Counted from the stretch's first letter, positions 16,725 to 25,395 are shown. The stretch is 64,000 bases of DNA from VSJD01 sp964617825 (GCA_964617825.1 CAZTWL010000011.1:37098-101097), one strand, 5' to 3'. Notes: generated by a model from the letters alone, not told the origin. Made by a program: numbers and translations.

Positions 16725-18213
16725 GCCCTCACTTGTCTTCAAGTACGGGCAGTCATTGGAAGATCCTCGGGATGGGCTGTCTATGTTCGGCCCACTAGAT
16801 CAGGGAAAACCCCATGGTATCAGGGCTGGTTTCATTGGTACCAAGAGCGGTTTAGACAAATTCAAACGCTGGATCGGTAAGATTCAGTCCGTCATTTCAA
16901 ATTCGCCACCACGCCGCAAACGTCCACCATTTCCTGGGTTCAGTGCAGCTTTCGGAATTCCGTGGGAACCTCGCCCCCTTGTGGAAATCATCGTTGACGA
17001 ACGTGCTCTACATGATACTGTTCGATTAGATGATAAGCACCTCCGTGTCTACAGAACCGTTGACTTATACTCAAGCCGCATTGTCGAGGCGCTTCGCGGT
17101 GAAGAGGACAAGCCCGACATCTGGTTTGTCGTTGTGCCTGATGATGTGTATCGGTATTGCCGTCCGAAATCCTATGTGGAGACGGAAGAGAGAATTTCCA
17201 CTGTCGGCGGTATGGATGCCAGGGATGCCCGCCGCGCAATCACATCCCCGTTTCTTTTTTCCGCCTATAATGAGAATGCCAAGCCCTATCAGTTCGACTT
17301 GGATTTTCACAACCAACTCAAAGCGCGTCTTCTCGAATCACAATCTCTCACACAGATAATCCGTGAAAGCACAATTGCTCACATGGATTTTCTCAAGCCA
17401 AATGGGACGCCGATCAGAGACCTTGATATTTTGCAGTCTGAAATTGCATGGAATATCAGCTCTGCCGTTTTCTACAAGGCAGGCGGTCGACCTTGGAAGT
17501 TAGGCGGGGTACGTGACGGCGTCTGCTATATTGGTCTAGTATTTAAGCGAGTAGAAAAGGATGCCGATCCATGTTCTGCATGTTGTGCCGCACAGATGTT
17601 TCTCGATTCTGGCGACGGTGTCGTTTTTAAGGGTGATATCGGTCCTTGGTATACACCGCGTCGGGGGGATTTTCATCTAAAGGAAGATGCCGCAAAGTCG
17701 CTTGTCAAGATCGCCGTCGAGGCATACAAGAGCAAAAATGACGGCAAGCCGCCTTGTGAGCTTTTTATACATGGAAAGACTTGGTTCAATGATGAGGAAT
17801 GGAAAGGATTCTCTTCTGCAGTTGATCAGACCACTACGCTCGTTGGCGTCCGAATAGTGAGCGGTGATGATCTCCGCCTATTCAGTAGACAGGAACAACC
17901 GATCTTACGAGGTCTTGCGTACATCAAAACCAACCGAAGTGCCTACTTGTGGACAAAAGGTTTTGTCCCGCGTCTTCAAACGTATCCGGGAATGGAAGTT
18001 CCTAGGCCACTTGAGATTGATGTTTGTCGCGGGCATGTTGAAATTGAAACAGTGTTACGCGATATACTTGGACTTACTAAACTCAACTACAATTCATGCC
18101 GGTTTGCAGACGGCATCCCGGTCACACTACGATTTGCTGATGCTATAGGCGAAATACTTACATGTGGACCGATCAAGGGTGTCCCACCGCTAAGATTCAG
18201 CCACTATATCTAA
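16699..18213 (+). CDS. Short prokaryotic Argonaute (MID-PIWI), SPARTA partner
   Basis: The ATG at 16699 has a strong SD (GGAGGT at 16685) and yields 504 residues, the standard short-pAgo length. Hallmarks include the N-terminal LVFKYGQSLEDPRDGLSMFGPLD, a MID-like WFVVVPDDVYRYCRP, PIWI strands (CYIGLVFKRV, ELFIHGKTWFNDEEW), and the conserved C-terminal LGLTKLNYNSCRFADGIPVTLRFADAIGEIL block, given here in pieces. No intact DEDX catalytic tetrad is evident, in line with short pAgos being catalytically inactive guide-binding sensors. The overlap with the TIR-APAZ gene and the lengths of both proteins support a SPARTA operon. The next gene starts 43 bases later. Confidence 0.85.
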   Translation: MNKLIRFAEPSLVFKYGQSLEDPRDGLSMFGPLDQGKPHGIRAGFIGTKSGLDKFKRWIGKIQSVISNSPPRRKRPPFPGFSAAFGIPWEPRPLVEIIVDERALHDTVRLDDKHLRVYRTVDLYSSRIVEALRGEEDKPDIWFVVVPDDVYRYCRPKSYVETEERISTVGGMDARDARRAITSPFLFSAYNENAKPYQFDLDFHNQLKARLLESQSLTQIIRESTIAHMDFLKPNGTPIRDLDILQSEIAWNISSAVFYKAGGRPWKLGGVRDGVCYIGLVFKRVEKDADPCSACCAAQMFLDSGDGVVFKGDIGPWYTPRRGDFHLKEDAAKSLVKIAVEAYKSKNDGKPPCELFIHGKTWFNDEEWKGFSSAVDQTTTLVGVRIVSGDDLRLFSRQEQPILRGLAYIKTNRSAYLWTKGFVPRLQTYPGMEVPRPLEIDVCRGHVEIETVLRDILGLTKLNYNSCRFADGIPVTLRFADAIGEILTCGPIKGVPPLRFSHYI

Positions 18214-18255
18214 AAATATGGTCCTTTACTCTAAAGCCTGAAGGACCGCATTTCT

Positions 18256-18526
18256 ATGAGTATATTTCTGCGTCGAGAACAAGATCGAGGACATCCGGAA
18301 TTAAGTTGGTTTAACTTCGACCTTCGTAGGTTATTAGATCGGACAAAGAACACGTTTTCTTCCTTGGTTTCAACACCAGTCGAGGTGTGTGTGCAAAGCC
18401 AGCCGACTCTGGCCTGCATCCGGACCGGTGATGCACCGGTCTCAATCCATCTGCATTCGGTATTGAACCACCCGACAACTCCTGAGCGAGTTGTGGCGTT
18501 CATTTTATGTCATGAGTTGTTACACC
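18256..18526 (+). pseudogene. N-terminal part of an HExxH metalloprotease gene, cut by an insertion
   Basis: Starting 43 bases after the Argonaute gene, this frame encodes 90 residues ending in FILCHELLH, where the insertion begins. The frame then runs a further 50 bases through the insertion end before a stop at 18576. Joining 18526 to 21579, which removes one copy of the 8-bp duplication, restores a 183-residue protein with the zincin motif HELLH followed by LIIPPREVSGKCSAHPPEFW. The restored protein resembles small M48/SprT-like zinc peptidases of unknown role. The position suggests it was once a third gene of the SPARTA operon. As it stands the active-site helix is broken, so it is probably non-functional. 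Confidence 0.75.
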
Positions 18527-18768
18527 GTAAGCGTCCGATCAAGCACCCCCTTTTGCCAATAGGTGGGGCATGGTAAACTGCCAAGGGCGTTAGCTTCCCG
18601 CGCCGCCGTGCGGCACCAGGTGCTGAATGTGGTCGGATGAATGCCACGCCGGGCGCAATACTCCGCCTGGGTTAATCCTGATAACCTCCATCCCCGAACC
18701 AGTTCCTGCCGTTGCGCCGCCGTATGCTGCACACGACTCCGTCTGTCTGCCCGATGTTTTGTTTTCAT
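18520..18768 (-). CDS. IS66-type accessory protein TnpA (remnant element)
   Basis: The 82-residue product has the IS66 TnpA signature: RQELVRGWRLSGLTQAEYCA followed by RRGIHPTTFSTWCR, a helix-turn-helix of the kind encoded by the first orf of IS66 elements. Its last residues (VLDRTLTV) and stop codon are read from the element's terminal inverted repeat and the duplicated target, so the C-terminus is unlikely to be native. The ATG at 18768 lies just inside the point where the IS21-type element inserted. No tnpB or tnpC is present. Confidence 0.7.
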   Translation of the reverse strand: MKTKHRADRRSRVQHTAAQRQELVRGWRLSGLTQAEYCARRGIHPTTFSTWCRTAAREANALGSLPCPTYWQKGVLDRTLTV

Positions 18769-18805
18769 GCCGCCGATTTAGCACTAATCGACGGCCTTGT
18801 GCGTA

Positions 18806-18893
18806 TTTCGGGGCAAAGTTACCAGGCAATTCGGAAATAAGTTACCAGTGAATTCGGAGCAAAGTTACCAGACGTTTCGGAAATAAGTTACCA
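18806..18893 (+). repeat. Four 19-bp transposase-binding repeats, 23-bp period
   Basis: Copies start at 18806, 18829, 18852 and 18875 and follow the pattern WTTCGGRRMWAAGTTACCA. The spacing of exactly 23 bp puts each copy on nearly the same DNA face. Two degenerate copies in the opposite direction lie at the right end (21492-21510 and 21515-21532). Such multiple terminal repeats are typical of IS21 ends. Confidence 0.75.
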
Positions 18894-18997
18894 CAAAAAG
18901 CGCAAGAGCGAAACAGGTGGTAACAATGACCGAAACGTATTGATGCGACGCTGGATACGGTGAAAATCCGCCTCTTTTCAACCGAAAGGAGGACAGG

Positions 18998-20575
18998 ATG
19001 GCAAGGAAACCGGTATCCATGCGTAAAGCGAAAGAAATTCTGCGACTTAAACACGAACAAGGGCTGACGAACCGCCAGATCGGCGCTTGTTTAAATCTCT
19101 CCCACGTGAGTGTGGGTAAGTATCTGCGGCGTGCCGCCACGGCCGGGCTGGGGTGGCCTTTGCCGGAGAACGTAAGAGAAGATGCTATCGACGTGTTACT
19201 TCTGGCAGGACCGTCGACATCCAAGCAGACTCAGCGCCCGCTACCGGATGCGACACAAATCCACCGGGAGTTGCAAGGCAAGCATGTTACGTTGCGGCTA
19301 TTGTGGGAAGAATATCGCCGCGAACATGCGGACGGATACGGCTACACGCAATACTGCGAGCATTACCGTCGGTTCCGCGATCAGCTGGAGCCCCGCCTGA
19401 GACAGACCTACAAGGCAGGCGAAAAACTCTTTGTAGATTGGGCCGGCGACACGATTCCGATTACCGATGCCCAAACCGGGCAAACCAATCCGGCCTCTCT
19501 GTTCGTCGCGGTAATGGGCGCCAGCGACTACATCTTCGCCACCGCGTTCGAGAGCCGTCAGCAGGCATTCTGGATCGAGGCGCACATTCAGGCTTGGGAG
19601 TTTTTTGGCGGGGCAACGGAAATCACCGTACCGGATAATGAGAAGACCGGGGTGGATCGGGCCTGTCGATATGAGCCGGACCTGAACAGGTGTTATGCCG
19701 AATTGGCCGCCCATTACGGGACGGTGGTGATTCCCGCCCGACCTAACGATCCCCGCGGCAAAGCCAAAGTTGAGAATGCGGTGCTGCATGCTGAGCGACG
19801 CATTATGGCCGTGCTCCGCAATATGACGTTTTTCAGCCTAGGCGAACTGAACGCCGCCGTCCGTAACGCTTTGCGAGATATCAACGAGCGGCCATTCCAA
19901 AAGTTGCCGGGCAGCCGGTGGGAGCATTTCGATCAGGTGGATCGGCCGGTGTTGCGCCCGCTGCCGTCCACGCGTTATGAAACAGCCCGCTGGCAACACG
20001 CCAAGGTCAACATCGATTATCATATCCAAGTAGACTGGCACTTCTACAGCGTACCATACCGCCTGGTCAACCAAGCGGTGGAGGTCCGCCTGACAGCGCG
20101 TACCGTGGAGGTGTTTCACCGTGAACGGCGCGTTGCTCTGCATCCGCGAAGTTACGAGCGGGGCAAAGCCACAACCGATCCCGCCCATCGTCCTTTGTCG
20201 CATCAACGGCATCTCGACTGGACACCCGGCCGAATCATCCATTGGGCCGAAACGGATGTGGGGGCATCGGCAGCCCAGGTCATAACCCACATCATGGAAC
20301 ACTGGCCACACCCGGAGATGGGGTATCGCTCCAGCTTGGGCGTGATGAACTTGGCGCGTCTATACGGCAAAGAGCGGTTGGAGCAAGCCTGTCGGCGGGC
20401 ATTACAGGTGGACGCGTGCAGTTATCGGTGTATCAAGTCCATGCTGAAAACCGGGCTTGATGCTCAGCCGATTCCGGCTGGTCCGCCGATTGCCAAACCG
20501 GTTGTGCATGTCAATCTTCGCGGCGCAACGTATTATCAAAATAATCAACAACCTAATGAGGAGGGCCGATGCTGA
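18998..20575 (+). CDS. istA: IS21-family transposase IstA
   Basis: The 525-residue protein has an N-terminal helix-turn-helix (GLTNRQIGACLNLSHVSVGK, about residues 20-40) and a DDE-type rve integrase core: first Asp in LFVDWAGDTIP (about 147), second Asp in TVPDNEKTGV (about 212) and Glu in KAKVENAVLHAE (about 257). The C-terminal DNA-binding domain (WHFYSVPYRLVNQAVEVRL) is also intact. An SD (AAAGGAGG) precedes the ATG. It overlaps istB by seven bases. Full length suggests the element may still be active. Confidence 0.93.
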   Translation: MARKPVSMRKAKEILRLKHEQGLTNRQIGACLNLSHVSVGKYLRRAATAGLGWPLPENVREDAIDVLLLAGPSTSKQTQRPLPDATQIHRELQGKHVTLRLLWEEYRREHADGYGYTQYCEHYRRFRDQLEPRLRQTYKAGEKLFVDWAGDTIPITDAQTGQTNPASLFVAVMGASDYIFATAFESRQQAFWIEAHIQAWEFFGGATEITVPDNEKTGVDRACRYEPDLNRCYAELAAHYGTVVIPARPNDPRGKAKVENAVLHAERRIMAVLRNMTFFSLGELNAAVRNALRDINERPFQKLPGSRWEHFDQVDRPVLRPLPSTRYETARWQHAKVNIDYHIQVDWHFYSVPYRLVNQAVEVRLTARTVEVFHRERRVALHPRSYERGKATTDPAHRPLSHQRHLDWTPGRIIHWAETDVGASAAQVITHIMEHWPHPEMGYRSSLGVMNLARLYGKERLEQACRRALQVDACSYRCIKSMLKTGLDAQPIPAGPPIAKPVVHVNLRGATYYQNNQQPNEEGRC

Positions 20576-21306
20576 ACGAACCCACACGACAAAAACTCTT
20601 AGCGATGAAACTCAACGGCATGGCCGAGGCCTACGAGGAACAATGCACCCAAGCGCGCATGGCGGAGTTGAGCTTCGAGGAGCGTTTCGCCATGCTGATC
20701 GAGCGGCAATGGATATGGAAGGAAAATCGATCCCTGGCGGCCCGTCTGACCTATGCCCAACTCAAGGAGCCGGCCTGTGTGGAAGACCTTGATTTCCGCG
20801 AATCCCGCGGGTTGAAGCGCGCCGTGATCGATCAGCTTCGCTCCTGCGACTGGATCCGCTACCATCAGGCCGTTATCGTGACCGGACCAACCGGCACGGG
20901 CAAGACTTACCTTGCCTGTGCCTTGGCCCACTTGGCGTGTCGCGAAGGCTACCGGGCCGTGTACTTCTATGGCCCGAAGTTGTTCCGCGAACTGGCCATC
21001 GCTCAAGTTGACGGAAGCTTGCCAAAGCTGTTCAAGAAGATCGCAAAGGCTCAATTGCTGGTCGTTGATGACTGGGGGTTGAGCAAGTTGGACGATCAGC
21101 GTTACCGGGACATCCTGGAAATACTCGATGACCGCCAAGGCGTCGGCGCAACTTTGATCACCAGTCAGTTCCCGGTTGATCACTGGCACGAGACCATCCC
21201 GGACCCCACCGTGGCCGATGCCATCCTCGACCGGCTCATTCACGGATCGCACCGGATCGAACTCAAAGGTGAATCCATGCGTAAACGCAAACGCAAGGAT
21301 ACCTGA
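20569..21306 (+). CDS. istB: IS21-family helper ATPase IstB
   Basis: This 245-residue AAA+ protein has Walker A GPTGTGKTYLACALAH (about residue 105), Walker B LLVVDDWGLSKLD (about 163) and a sensor ITSQFPVDHWHE. IstB oligomerises on DNA and selects the target for IstA. The N-terminal helical domain (MKLNGMAEAYEEQ) is complete. The overlap with istA and the preceding GAGGAGGG SD indicate coupled translation. Confidence 0.93.
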   Translation: MLNEPTRQKLLAMKLNGMAEAYEEQCTQARMAELSFEERFAMLIERQWIWKENRSLAARLTYAQLKEPACVEDLDFRESRGLKRAVIDQLRSCDWIRYHQAVIVTGPTGTGKTYLACALAHLACREGYRAVYFYGPKLFRELAIAQVDGSLPKLFKKIAKAQLLVVDDWGLSKLDDQRYRDILEILDDRQGVGATLITSQFPVDHWHETIPDPTVADAILDRLIHGSHRIELKGESMRKRKRKDT

Positions 21307-21570
21307 ACTCGGCACCCCTCCCGCAGCGGGAGGCTCCACAGCGCACAATATTTACGAATGCAGGAAGAAGGAGAAAACAAAGAGCGTCGTCCCCAAGGCG
21401 GGACTCCGACAGCTCAAAGGCACACTGTGGCTTGACTCAAAGTTACCACGGTTATATCTTAAAAACACCAGCGTCGCTACGCTCCGATCTCTGGTAAGAA
21501 ATTACCGAAACGCATGGTCACTTTCACCGAAATACGCCCTTGCATAGGAGGTGCTTGATCGGACGCTTAC

Positions 21571-21859
21571 GTTACACCTCATAATTCCGCCACGTGAGGT
21601 GTCGGGCAAATGTTCGGCACACCCTCCCGAGTTTTGGGATGCTGAGCAGGATATGCTCCCGGACAGATCGCTTGCTTATGGCTGGTTGATTATTGTGCTC
21701 GGTCTCTGCCTCAAGAGGGACAAAGAGCAGGAATGCACATTCGTTAAGACGAATTGGAAAAAACGGATGAAGGGGAACAGGCCGACGCTGGATCAAATTG
21801 AAGCGATCCGCGATTGCAGTAAATCAGTAGCGCAAGACAAGGAAGAACTGTTGCTATAG
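21571..21859 (+). pseudogene. C-terminal part of the interrupted HExxH metalloprotease
   Basis: This segment starts with the second copy of the target duplication GTTACACC (21571-21578) and continues in frame as LIIPPREVSGKCSAHPPEFW to the stop at 21859. It has no good start of its own: the open frame before it reads the inverted repeat of the inserted element. It is the other half of the gene beginning at 18256. It meets the convergent zinc-ribbon gene with a six-base overlap of the two 3' ends. Confidence 0.75.
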
Positions 21860-22207
21860 CGTTGAACATGGTGGGCGAGTAACAAGACTCGCGCGCTTAT
21901 CCCACTGCGTTTCCTGCCAGCCGCTGATATGGCCATTATCGCCGCAGGCGGGACATTGCCAGACGATGGTGTTAGGATCATCCTCAGCATAGCCGGCGAC
22001 GATGGGGGCAACGCATCTCACCCGGCCGGGGCGGCGCCGACATTGAATCGCGGTAACCCAATCCTCCTCATTCCTGGGTCGTGCGGTGACGGCTTCCACA
22101 ATCGAGCCGAAATATTCGGCGAGACTACGTGCTGGTCCGGGCTTCCGAATCAAAACCCCATTGTCGTCCAGACTATGGATCATGTTGGTGACCCACGTAT
22201 TTCCCAT
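21854..22207 (-). CDS. Hypothetical zinc-ribbon protein
   Basis: The 117-residue protein has a C-terminal half with VWQCPACGDNGHISGWQETQ, a half zinc ribbon followed by a conserved-looking G-x-I-x-x-W-x-x-T-x-WD segment seen in small uncharacterised bacterial proteins. An upstream Cys (RVRCVAPIV) could complete a metal site. The ATG follows AAAGGAAA on the - strand, 12 bases after the COG2865 gene, so it is probably the last gene of that three-gene unit. It converges with the broken metalloprotease gene. Function unknown. Confidence 0.6.
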   Translation of the reverse strand: MGNTWVTNMIHSLDDNGVLIRKPGPARSLAEYFGSIVEAVTARPRNEEDWVTAIQCRRRPGRVRCVAPIVAGYAEDDPNTIVWQCPACGDNGHISGWQETQWDKRASLVTRPPCSTL

Positions 22208-22219
22208 GATTTTCCTTTG

Positions 22220-23803
22220 TCAGGGATTCAGTAGTTCAGGTTTTTTGTTCATGATCTTCCCGCCGGCCTTCGTAATGACTGCTCTGCCCTTGGCGGTTAG
22301 TTTGTATTTTTGCAGGCGACTGTTAGGCTTGTCAGGAATGGTCATGTCGATAAGTCCGCCGGCAAGTGCCGGATCAACATAGTGCTCACGGATATGCGTG
22401 CGATCCCGTAAGCCGAAATGTTTCCGGATCTCGGCATTCCCCATATCTCCGCTGATTGCCAGCAGTTCCAGCAACCGGGCGACTGGTGGGGCGACTGGTG
22501 GGGTGACTGGTGGGGTGACTTGGGGGGTATTGTTGGCCATGGCCTGCGCGGCCTTGGCTTTTGGATGGATTGGGAAGGTAGCGGCGAAATAAGTCCGGTC
22601 CGAGTCGGTCTCGAACTTCGGGCGCGGGGATTTATTGTGACGGATAGCCTGCATGATCTTCGGAATCCCGGTGCCACGGCCTTCCGTGAGGCTAAGTTCC
22701 TTGAGAAACTCTCCGATGCGGCGGTTCCGATAGCGCCGGGACATAAAGCGATCCTTCTTCAGGTCGGCTATGCGGATCGATCGGTCGGGACCGGGCTGAC
22801 TGCTGATGATGACGCGGTCGGGAAGGATGCGAACCTCTATCGGCTCGCGAATGTCGTAGCCCCGGTGATACACCGCATTCGCCAGCGCTTCCTCGATGGC
22901 CTCATAGGGATAGTTGAAGAAACGCTCCGCTTCCGGCCGGTCCGCATGCTTGATGACGGTCTCGACAATCAGCGATGAACGAATATAAGCCAGGGCGTCG
23001 CGCACCATTCGGTGAATTGGTCCCTTGAATATTTTTTCCGAGAACCGGTCCGCACCGGGGCCCTCGGGAAAGTTGACCACATCGATCTGGGTATATGGAA
23101 AAAACTTGTCGGGACGTTCATTGAACAGGAGTAGTCCTACATTCAGGGGCCGCAGAAATTCTTCAGGGCCAGCCACGATGTTCATCTGGCGGCAAAGTTG
23201 CGTGAAATCTATGCGGGCGGAGTCGGGATAGAGACCGCTGCCGACTTCCTTGAGGAAATCCCGGATTAAACCGAGATTGAGATCTTCGAGGGAGGCGTCG
23301 TGGCGGATACGGTCATCGAACGGCACCGTGGCCGCAAGTGAAAGCAGTTCTTTCTCGCTCTGGTTACGGGCTTGAACGGTGGACGACCCTTTCCGTATAA
23401 AGTAGGCGTACTCCCGACAGTCTTTCGCCAGGGAGACCGGCGCCTTGTAAGGACGAGTCTGACCGCCCGGCGCCCAGAGAATCAGAATATGACGGTCCTT
23501 GACGATCTGGGGCGCAACGATGGGATGATATTCCGGCTGGATGCGGTAACCGAGGTTGATGATTTCCTTTTGGATTTTATCGAGCGAGTTCGGCGGCAGG
23601 CCCCTGGGCGGAAGCACGGCCCGGCCATTGCGACTCTCCACGCCGACGATAATATACCCGCCACCCAGGTTGTGGAAATCATTGGCAAACGCGCAGAGGG
23701 TGTGCATGACCTTCAGCGGGTTCCAGCCGGTCTTGAACTCCAGGCGTTCCGATTCCACGCGTCCGCTTGTCAGGAGGTAATCGATTTTGAACGGTAGTTG
23801 CAT
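22220..23803 (-). CDS. COG2865-type regulator: AlbA_2 (Schlafen-like) plus ATPase-like and winged-helix domains
   Basis: The 527-residue protein starts with an AlbA_2 domain (ESERLEFKTGWN, then LGGGYIIVGVESRNG). A GHKL-ATPase-like segment follows (EAIEEALANAVYHRGYDIRE, GRGTGIPKIMQAI), and the C-terminus holds winged-helix motifs (ARLLELLAISGDMGNAEIRK and HIREHYVDPALAGGLI). A linker with repeated TPPV/APPV separates the last two and is encoded by a 12-bp tandem DNA repeat. This architecture is common in putative transcriptional regulators that spread with mobile and defence loci. It starts five bases after the TPR gene ends, so both are cotranscribed. Confidence 0.8.
   Translation of the reverse strand: MQLPFKIDYLLTSGRVESERLEFKTGWNPLKVMHTLCAFANDFHNLGGGYIIVGVESRNGRAVLPPRGLPPNSLDKIQKEIINLGYRIQPEYHPIVAPQIVKDRHILILWAPGGQTRPYKAPVSLAKDCREYAYFIRKGSSTVQARNQSEKELLSLAATVPFDDRIRHDASLEDLNLGLIRDFLKEVGSGLYPDSARIDFTQLCRQMNIVAGPEEFLRPLNVGLLLFNERPDKFFPYTQIDVVNFPEGPGADRFSEKIFKGPIHRMVRDALAYIRSSLIVETVIKHADRPEAERFFNYPYEAIEEALANAVYHRGYDIREPIEVRILPDRVIISSQPGPDRSIRIADLKKDRFMSRRYRNRRIGEFLKELSLTEGRGTGIPKIMQAIRHNKSPRPKFETDSDRTYFAATFPIHPKAKAAQAMANNTPQVTPPVTPPVAPPVARLLELLAISGDMGNAEIRKHFGLRDRTHIREHYVDPALAGGLIDMTIPDKPNSRLQKYKLTAKGRAVITKAGGKIMNKKPELLNP
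22479..22526. repeat. 12-bp tandem repeat (four units) in the COG2865 gene
   Basis: Units GCGACTGGTGGG, GCGACTGGTGGG, GTGACTGGTGGG and GTGACTTGGGGG follow each other without gaps. On the - strand they encode the Thr/Ala-Pro-Pro-Val linker of the regulator. The unit is a multiple of three, so copy-number change would alter linker length without shifting the frame. Confidence 0.8.
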
Positions 23804-23808
23804 GAGGT

Positions 23809-25395
23809 CTATGTTTCAGGGTTCAGTAGGTTCATCCATGTGCCCAGTCCCATTGTCTTAACAAACTGCCGGAGCAAATCATATTCGTTTCCGGGCTGGA
23901 ACTCCAGCGCGGCTTTCCGCCATTCATCGACCAGTTCGCGAGCCAAGGGCATTCCCGAAATCTTGCCGAACTCGGCGGCATGGGCTGTCCGACCGCTTGT
24001 CATAGAGTCCACGAAGAGGGCATAGGCGGCGCTGACAATCTCATGGTATTTCTTTGCCGGTGCGGGAACCACGCGTGAGACTTCAGGACGAACAAGGGGA
24101 TTCCGGTTCTGGTTCTGTCGCAGATACATGCCCACAAATTGGCTGGGCCTGAGGTCATGGAAACGAACGTACAGGCGGTGATCCAACAGGGCGTCCAAAG
24201 GCGCAAGGAGAAGGCGATGCATAAGACCATCAACAATCCGAGGTGTGAGCGGACGGATCTCGGCTTCGTTGACACCAGCGCGGCAGAGCATCCGGACATG
24301 GTCTTCGATCGCCTTTGTCCGATCCGGATTATCCGCAACGTAGTTCACGTCACAACCCTTGCCGGCAGTGCGGGCTTCATGTTCCATCCGGATCGCTTCC
24401 AGTTCGCGGACAACGATGTACGGCACAACCGCTTTGCCACAGCTATTGTACCGCACTACATGCTTGCCGCCGGTTCCACGCCAGGCAGGGACGGATGAGG
24501 CGGTGGTATCGTCGAGGGAATTATCCTCCACAAGATCCACAGGAAAACCTGTCAGCCGTTCCACTTCGACCTGGTAATCAAGGGCAATCATCCATAGCCG
24601 GTCGTAGTCCGTATCGGCGATGCGTGCATTGAGGCGGAGATAGTATTCGCGGCATTCCTTGTGTAATTCGCTGAGCCGAGTATCGCTGAACTCCGCCGTA
24701 TCGAACATCCGATCCAGCACCGCAAGCGCTTCCAGAGGCTTGCCGGTGTCGTTGAACAATATGGCCAATCCATAATATGGATTTGGAGTCTTTGGCTGGG
24801 CGGCTACGGCTTGCTCGAAGAGCGGGCGGGCTCCATCTGGATCATTCCGTTCCATCTTGAGTGCAGCGTAGTTGACCAAAGCCAGAGGATCCCGCGGCGT
24901 CAATTCCAAAGCCTTCTGGTAGAATTGTTCACCGACTTCCAGATTGCTTTCGTGTTTGGCGTAAATGTTGCCAAGAATCACCAGCGCCCATGTATCATCC
25001 GGAGCGAGTCGCAGAACATCCACCAGTTGATCTTTTGCCTCGTCAAGGCGGCCGGAACTCATGAGCGACATGGCAAGGTTCCGCCGCGCTTCGGTGTGTT
25101 CAGGGATGATCTTAAGAACCCGGTTCAGGAGATCAACGGCCTTGTTGTGGCGGCCGGATCGCGCCTGTTCCATCGCTCGGGCGAAGCAGTCTCTGGCCAC
25201 GGCCTCATCCCGGCTGCGTTCGAAATCGATGGTGATGTGAACCCGGTCATCCTTGATCTCGAAGTTCATGTTCGCGGCCAGGAACCCGTACGCTTTCCGA
25301 ATCAGGGCAATAGCCTTGTCCGGCGGCATAGCGGTGAGGTCCGCTGGCTTAGCCGGGTCAATGATCACATCTTTTAGTTTTACAATAATCTGCAT
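23809..25395 (-). CDS. TPR-repeat protein with unknown C-terminal domain
   Basis: I take the ATG at 25395 (MQIIVKLKDVIIDP); an upstream in-frame ATG at 25413 is possible. Residues 70-230 hold about five tetratricopeptide repeats (AVDLLNRVLKIIPEHTEARR, EAKDQLVDVLRLAPDDTWAL and similar). The C-terminal 280 residues have no recognised domain; they contain VVRYNSCGKAVVPYIVVREL followed by EAIRMEHEAR, which looks enzyme-like or like a peptidase-related HE motif. It is the first gene of a unit with the COG2865 regulator. The partner of the TPR region is unknown. Confidence 0.75.
   Translation of the reverse strand: MQIIVKLKDVIIDPAKPADLTAMPPDKAIALIRKAYGFLAANMNFEIKDDRVHITIDFERSRDEAVARDCFARAMEQARSGRHNKAVDLLNRVLKIIPEHTEARRNLAMSLMSSGRLDEAKDQLVDVLRLAPDDTWALVILGNIYAKHESNLEVGEQFYQKALELTPRDPLALVNYAALKMERNDPDGARPLFEQAVAAQPKTPNPYYGLAILFNDTGKPLEALAVLDRMFDTAEFSDTRLSELHKECREYYLRLNARIADTDYDRLWMIALDYQVEVERLTGFPVDLVEDNSLDDTTASSVPAWRGTGGKHVVRYNSCGKAVVPYIVVRELEAIRMEHEARTAGKGCDVNYVADNPDRTKAIEDHVRMLCRAGVNEAEIRPLTPRIVDGLMHRLLLAPLDALLDHRLYVRFHDLRPSQFVGMYLRQNQNRNPLVRPEVSRVVPAPAKKYHEIVSAAYALFVDSMTSGRTAHAAEFGKISGMPLARELVDEWRKAALEFQPGNEYDLLRQFVKTMGLGTWMNLLNPET

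Larger units (their letters stand above)
18800..21537 (+). mobile_element. IS21-family insertion sequence (istA, istB)
   Basis: The element contains istA and istB in the usual overlapping order. The probable ends are TGCGTATTTCGG on the left and CCGAAATACGC on the right, with CCTTG on both sides (18795-18799 and 21538-21542) as a likely 5-bp target duplication. Both ends carry multiple copies of a TTTCGGnnnAAGTTACCA motif, as expected for IS21 transposase sites. A GC-rich hairpin (CCTCCCG/CGGGAGG) follows istB near 21317. Boundaries are accurate to a base or two only. Confidence 0.75.
18527..21570. mobile_element. IS66-derived element (about 300 bp) carrying a nested IS21-family element
   Basis: The left end starts GTAAGCGTCCGATCAAGCAC at 18527 and the right end is its exact complement ending at 21570, with 21 matching bases. 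The end sequence GTAA and the flanking 8-bp direct repeat GTTACACC (18519-18526 and 21571-21578) are both hallmarks of the IS66 family. Without the nested IS21-type element, only about 300 bp remain, containing a tnpA-like gene and no tnpB or tnpC. It is therefore a non-autonomous or decayed IS66 derivative. It interrupts the metalloprotease gene exactly at its HELLH codons. Confidence 0.8.

Noticed and set aside
21551..21859. Independent small gene after istB
   Set aside because: Its first codons are the terminal inverted repeat of the inserted element; the rest continues the interrupted metalloprotease in frame.
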